Of a stretch of DNA of 7,191 bases, positions 5,437 to 7,191 are shown piece by piece (position 1 is the stretch's first letter; each line of letters starts with the position of its first letter). Location: contig CAZVJA010000253.1 in the NCBI GenBank assembly GCA_964626885.1, positions 1 to 7,191 on the forward strand, written 5' to 3'. The translations under genes and the position numbers were made by a program. The notes beneath the pieces were generated by a model, which was not told the DNA's origin, did no database searches, and saw only the letters and a list, made by a program, of their open reading frames with translations. Source of the stretch: CAZVJA01 sp964626885 (GTDB lineage: Bacteria > Planctomycetota > Planctomycetia > Planctomycetales > Planctomycetaceae).

Positions 5437-7125
5437 ATGAACGCCTCACGCGCGATGTTGGACATTCTGGCCGGGGCCGGCGTGAAGTACCTGTTCGGCA
5501 ATCCCGGCACAACCGAGCTGCCGTTGTCGGATGCGCTGATCGATTATCCGCGCATCAAGTACATACTCGGCCTGCAGGAAGTGCCGGTGGTCGGAATGGC
5601 GGAAGGTTACGCGCAGGCCTCCCGGTCGCCGGGCGTGGTCAACCTGCACATCAGTTGCGGGCTCGGGAACGGCATGGGGATGCTGTATAACGCCTGGCGG
5701 GCGGGGACGCCGCTGATCGTTACGGCGGGTCAGCAAGATCGCCGACTGAAGTTCGAGGAGCCGATCCTCTGGTCCGACATGGTAAGTGTTGCGCGCCCCT
5801 GGACGAAATGGTCGGCGGAGGTGGAACGTGCCGAGGATTTGCCGCTCGCGTTACGCCGCGCGGTGCAGACGGCGCTGATGCCGCCGACCGGACCGGTGTT
5901 TCTTTCGATTCCGGTCGACGTGCAGCGTGAGGAGATGGAATTCGATCTCACGCCGCCGCAGCCCCTCAATCCGCGTGTGCGCCCGCCCCAAGCGGAACTG
6001 GAGCGCGCGGCGGCATTGCTCTCGTCGGCGAAAAATCCCGGGATTCTGGTCGGCAGCCGGGTCGTGGAAGCGGACGGAGTTGCGGAACTCGTCGAATTGG
6101 CGGACTTGCTTGGTGCGCCGGTGATTTCGGAATCGGGGACAACACATGGTCGGCTGAGTTTTCCCTGCACGCATTCGCTTTCCGCGCCCGGTCTTCCCCT
6201 TTGGGCACCGGAGATTCACGAGCGGCTCAGCGAGTTCGATGTCTTGTTTGTCTCCGGGATGGATGTGTTTCGGTTGTACGTCTATTTCGAGCCGGCGCGG
6301 GCACTCCCCGCGCACATCAAGCTGATTCATCTCGATCAGGATCCGTGGCAGCTCGGCAAGAATTATCCGACGGAAGTGGGACTGTGCGGCGATCCCAAGG
6401 TCGGTTTGAAGGAACTCGCGGAGCTTGTGCGCGGCCGACAGACCGCCGAACAGAAACAACAAGCCGCCAAACGGCATCAGGCGCGGAGCGCGGCGCATAT
6501 GGCGGCGCGCGAGGCGCTGCTGGAAAAAGCCGCCGCTGAGAAAGCATCGCTGCCGGTCACGCCGTTGACGATCATGAGCAGCTTGGCGCGAGCGCTGCCG
6601 CCGAATGTTGCCGTGATTGAAGAAGCGGTGACCACCACCAGCACCTATCTGGAGCGATTGGGAGCGATTCAAGACCCGACCGGCTACTTCGGTCATCGAG
6701 GCTGGGCGCTAGGTTGGGGGTTGGGATGCAGCATCGGGGTGAAGCTCGCCTGGCCCGACCGCCCAGTGCTGGCGGTCTTGGGAGAAGGGGCGTCGCTGTA
6801 CGGTATTCAGGGGCTATGGACAGCAGCGCGATACCGGATTCCGGTGACGTTTGTCATCTGCAACAACGCGCAATATCAGATTCTCAAAGTGGGGGCTCAA
6901 GGAATGGGGCTCCCACAGGCAGTCGCGGGGCGATTCGAGGGGATGGACCTCGTGAATCCCGAAGTCGACATGGTCGCGCTGGCGAAGTCGTTCGGCGTGG
7001 AAGCGGAGCGAGTGACCGACCCCGACGAACTGTCGGAGAAGGTGCGGAAATCGTTGTCAGGGGACGTCCCAAGGCTGTTTGACGTCCCGATCGCACGGAC
7101 CACCCCTAGCCGGGTGAAGGACTGA
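5437..7125 (+). CDS. Thiamine-diphosphate-dependent enzyme, benzoylformate decarboxylase-like
   Basis: This 562-residue protein has the three domains of the decarboxylase / acetolactate synthase superfamily: Pyr ~1-170, central ~190-315, PP ~385-545, with an Ala/Gln/Lys-rich helical linker at ~335-370. FGNPGTTELP (20-29), LQE48 with the cofactor-activating glutamate, and NLH71 closely follow Pseudomonas benzoylformate decarboxylase (MdlC: S26, E47, H70), as do the AGQQ, GLWTAARY and C-terminal stretches. The diphosphate/metal motif is G449-E450-G451, then 24 residues, then N476-N477: spacing is canonical but the usual Asp is Glu. By ungapped alignment after VFR, the MdlC catalytic His281 is Tyr281 here. 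It therefore probably cleaves or condenses a 2-keto acid, but benzoylformate as substrate is not supported; acetolactate-synthase-like or lyase activity remains possible. The start is the ATG with GGAG upstream. It lies 22 bp after gpmI, a likely operon. Confidence 0.88.
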   Translation: MNASRAMLDILAGAGVKYLFGNPGTTELPLSDALIDYPRIKYILGLQEVPVVGMAEGYAQASRSPGVVNLHISCGLGNGMGMLYNAWRAGTPLIVTAGQQDRRLKFEEPILWSDMVSVARPWTKWSAEVERAEDLPLALRRAVQTALMPPTGPVFLSIPVDVQREEMEFDLTPPQPLNPRVRPPQAELERAAALLSSAKNPGILVGSRVVEADGVAELVELADLLGAPVISESGTTHGRLSFPCTHSLSAPGLPLWAPEIHERLSEFDVLFVSGMDVFRLYVYFEPARALPAHIKLIHLDQDPWQLGKNYPTEVGLCGDPKVGLKELAELVRGRQTAEQKQQAAKRHQARSAAHMAAREALLEKAAAEKASLPVTPLTIMSSLARALPPNVAVIEEAVTTTSTYLERLGAIQDPTGYFGHRGWALGWGLGCSIGVKLAWPDRPVLAVLGEGASLYGIQGLWTAARYRIPVTFVICNNAQYQILKVGAQGMGLPQAVAGRFEGMDLVNPEVDMVALAKSFGVEAERVTDPDELSEKVRKSLSGDVPRLFDVPIARTTPSRVKD

Positions 7126-7191
7126 CGTACAGAGTTGGCCCCCTTCGGCCCTCTCAAGTGCGCGCTGCTGCCTGATTTCACGGAAAGCGCG
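7126..7191. other. 3' flank of the thiamine enzyme
   Basis: These 66 bp run to the window edge. A short GGCC-N6-GGCC element could fold, but its 4-bp stem and lack of a following T-run do not support a terminator call. No start of a further gene is evident. Confidence 0.4.

Noticed and set aside
3840..5510. Long open frame (556 codons) on the minus strand opposite gpmI
   Set aside because: It is an exact antisense shadow of a gene with a complete set of catalytic motifs, it has an Arg/His-rich composition without recognisable domains, and strong codon bias in GC-rich genes commonly leaves such frames open.
5851..6696. Minus-strand open frame (281 codons) opposite the thiamine enzyme
   Set aside because: Arg/His/Gln-rich shadow of a gene with clear domain motifs; no domain or ribosome site supports it.
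7138..7154. GGCC-N6-GGCC hairpin after the thiamine enzyme as terminator
   Set aside because: The stem is 4 bp and no T-run follows; too weak to call.

Overview
The window looks like a piece of planctomycete chromosome. This is an inference from gene style, because no rRNA or other phylogenetic marker is present. The pointers are a secreted redoxin / cytochrome c / copper monooxygenase fusion with an Arg-Gly-rich tail, a small protein pairing a cysteine-rich zinc-ribbon-like start with an FHA domain, and moderately GC-rich coding with GTG/ATG starts behind purine-rich ribosome binding sites. Five protein genes are supported. I see no RNA gene, insertion sequence, CRISPR array or phage gene.

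Layout: (1) 4-1971 (+) is a 655-residue exported three-module oxidoreductase. (2) 2028-2753 (-) is an RluA-family pseudouridine synthase that converges on gene 1 across 56 bp. (3) 2754-3389 (-) is a zinc-ribbon/FHA protein directly upstream of the synthase; its stop codon abuts the synthase ATG. It is interrupted by exactly 100 Ns (3207-3306), the usual placeholder for an assembly gap of unknown size. (4) 3390-3821 is a 432-bp divergent intergenic region with no convincing gene but several dyads and a recurring hexamer. (5) 3822-5414 (+) is cofactor-independent phosphoglycerate mutase (gpmI) with a GTG start. (6) 5437-7125 (+) is a thiamine-diphosphate enzyme of the benzoylformate decarboxylase type, 22 bp after gpmI and probably cotranscribed with it.

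Genes 2 and 3 form a probable minus-strand operon, and genes 5 and 6 a probable plus-strand operon; the two diverge from the 3390-3821 region. The functional pairings (signalling adaptor with RNA modification, glycolytic mutase with 2-keto-acid decarboxylase) have no obvious pathway logic and may simply be positional.

I see no clearly novel multi-gene system. The points most worth a second look are the fusion protein with all six predicted copper ligands plus a heme site, the thiamine enzyme with GEG in place of GDG and Tyr where benzoylformate decarboxylase has a catalytic His, and the dyad-rich divergent control region.
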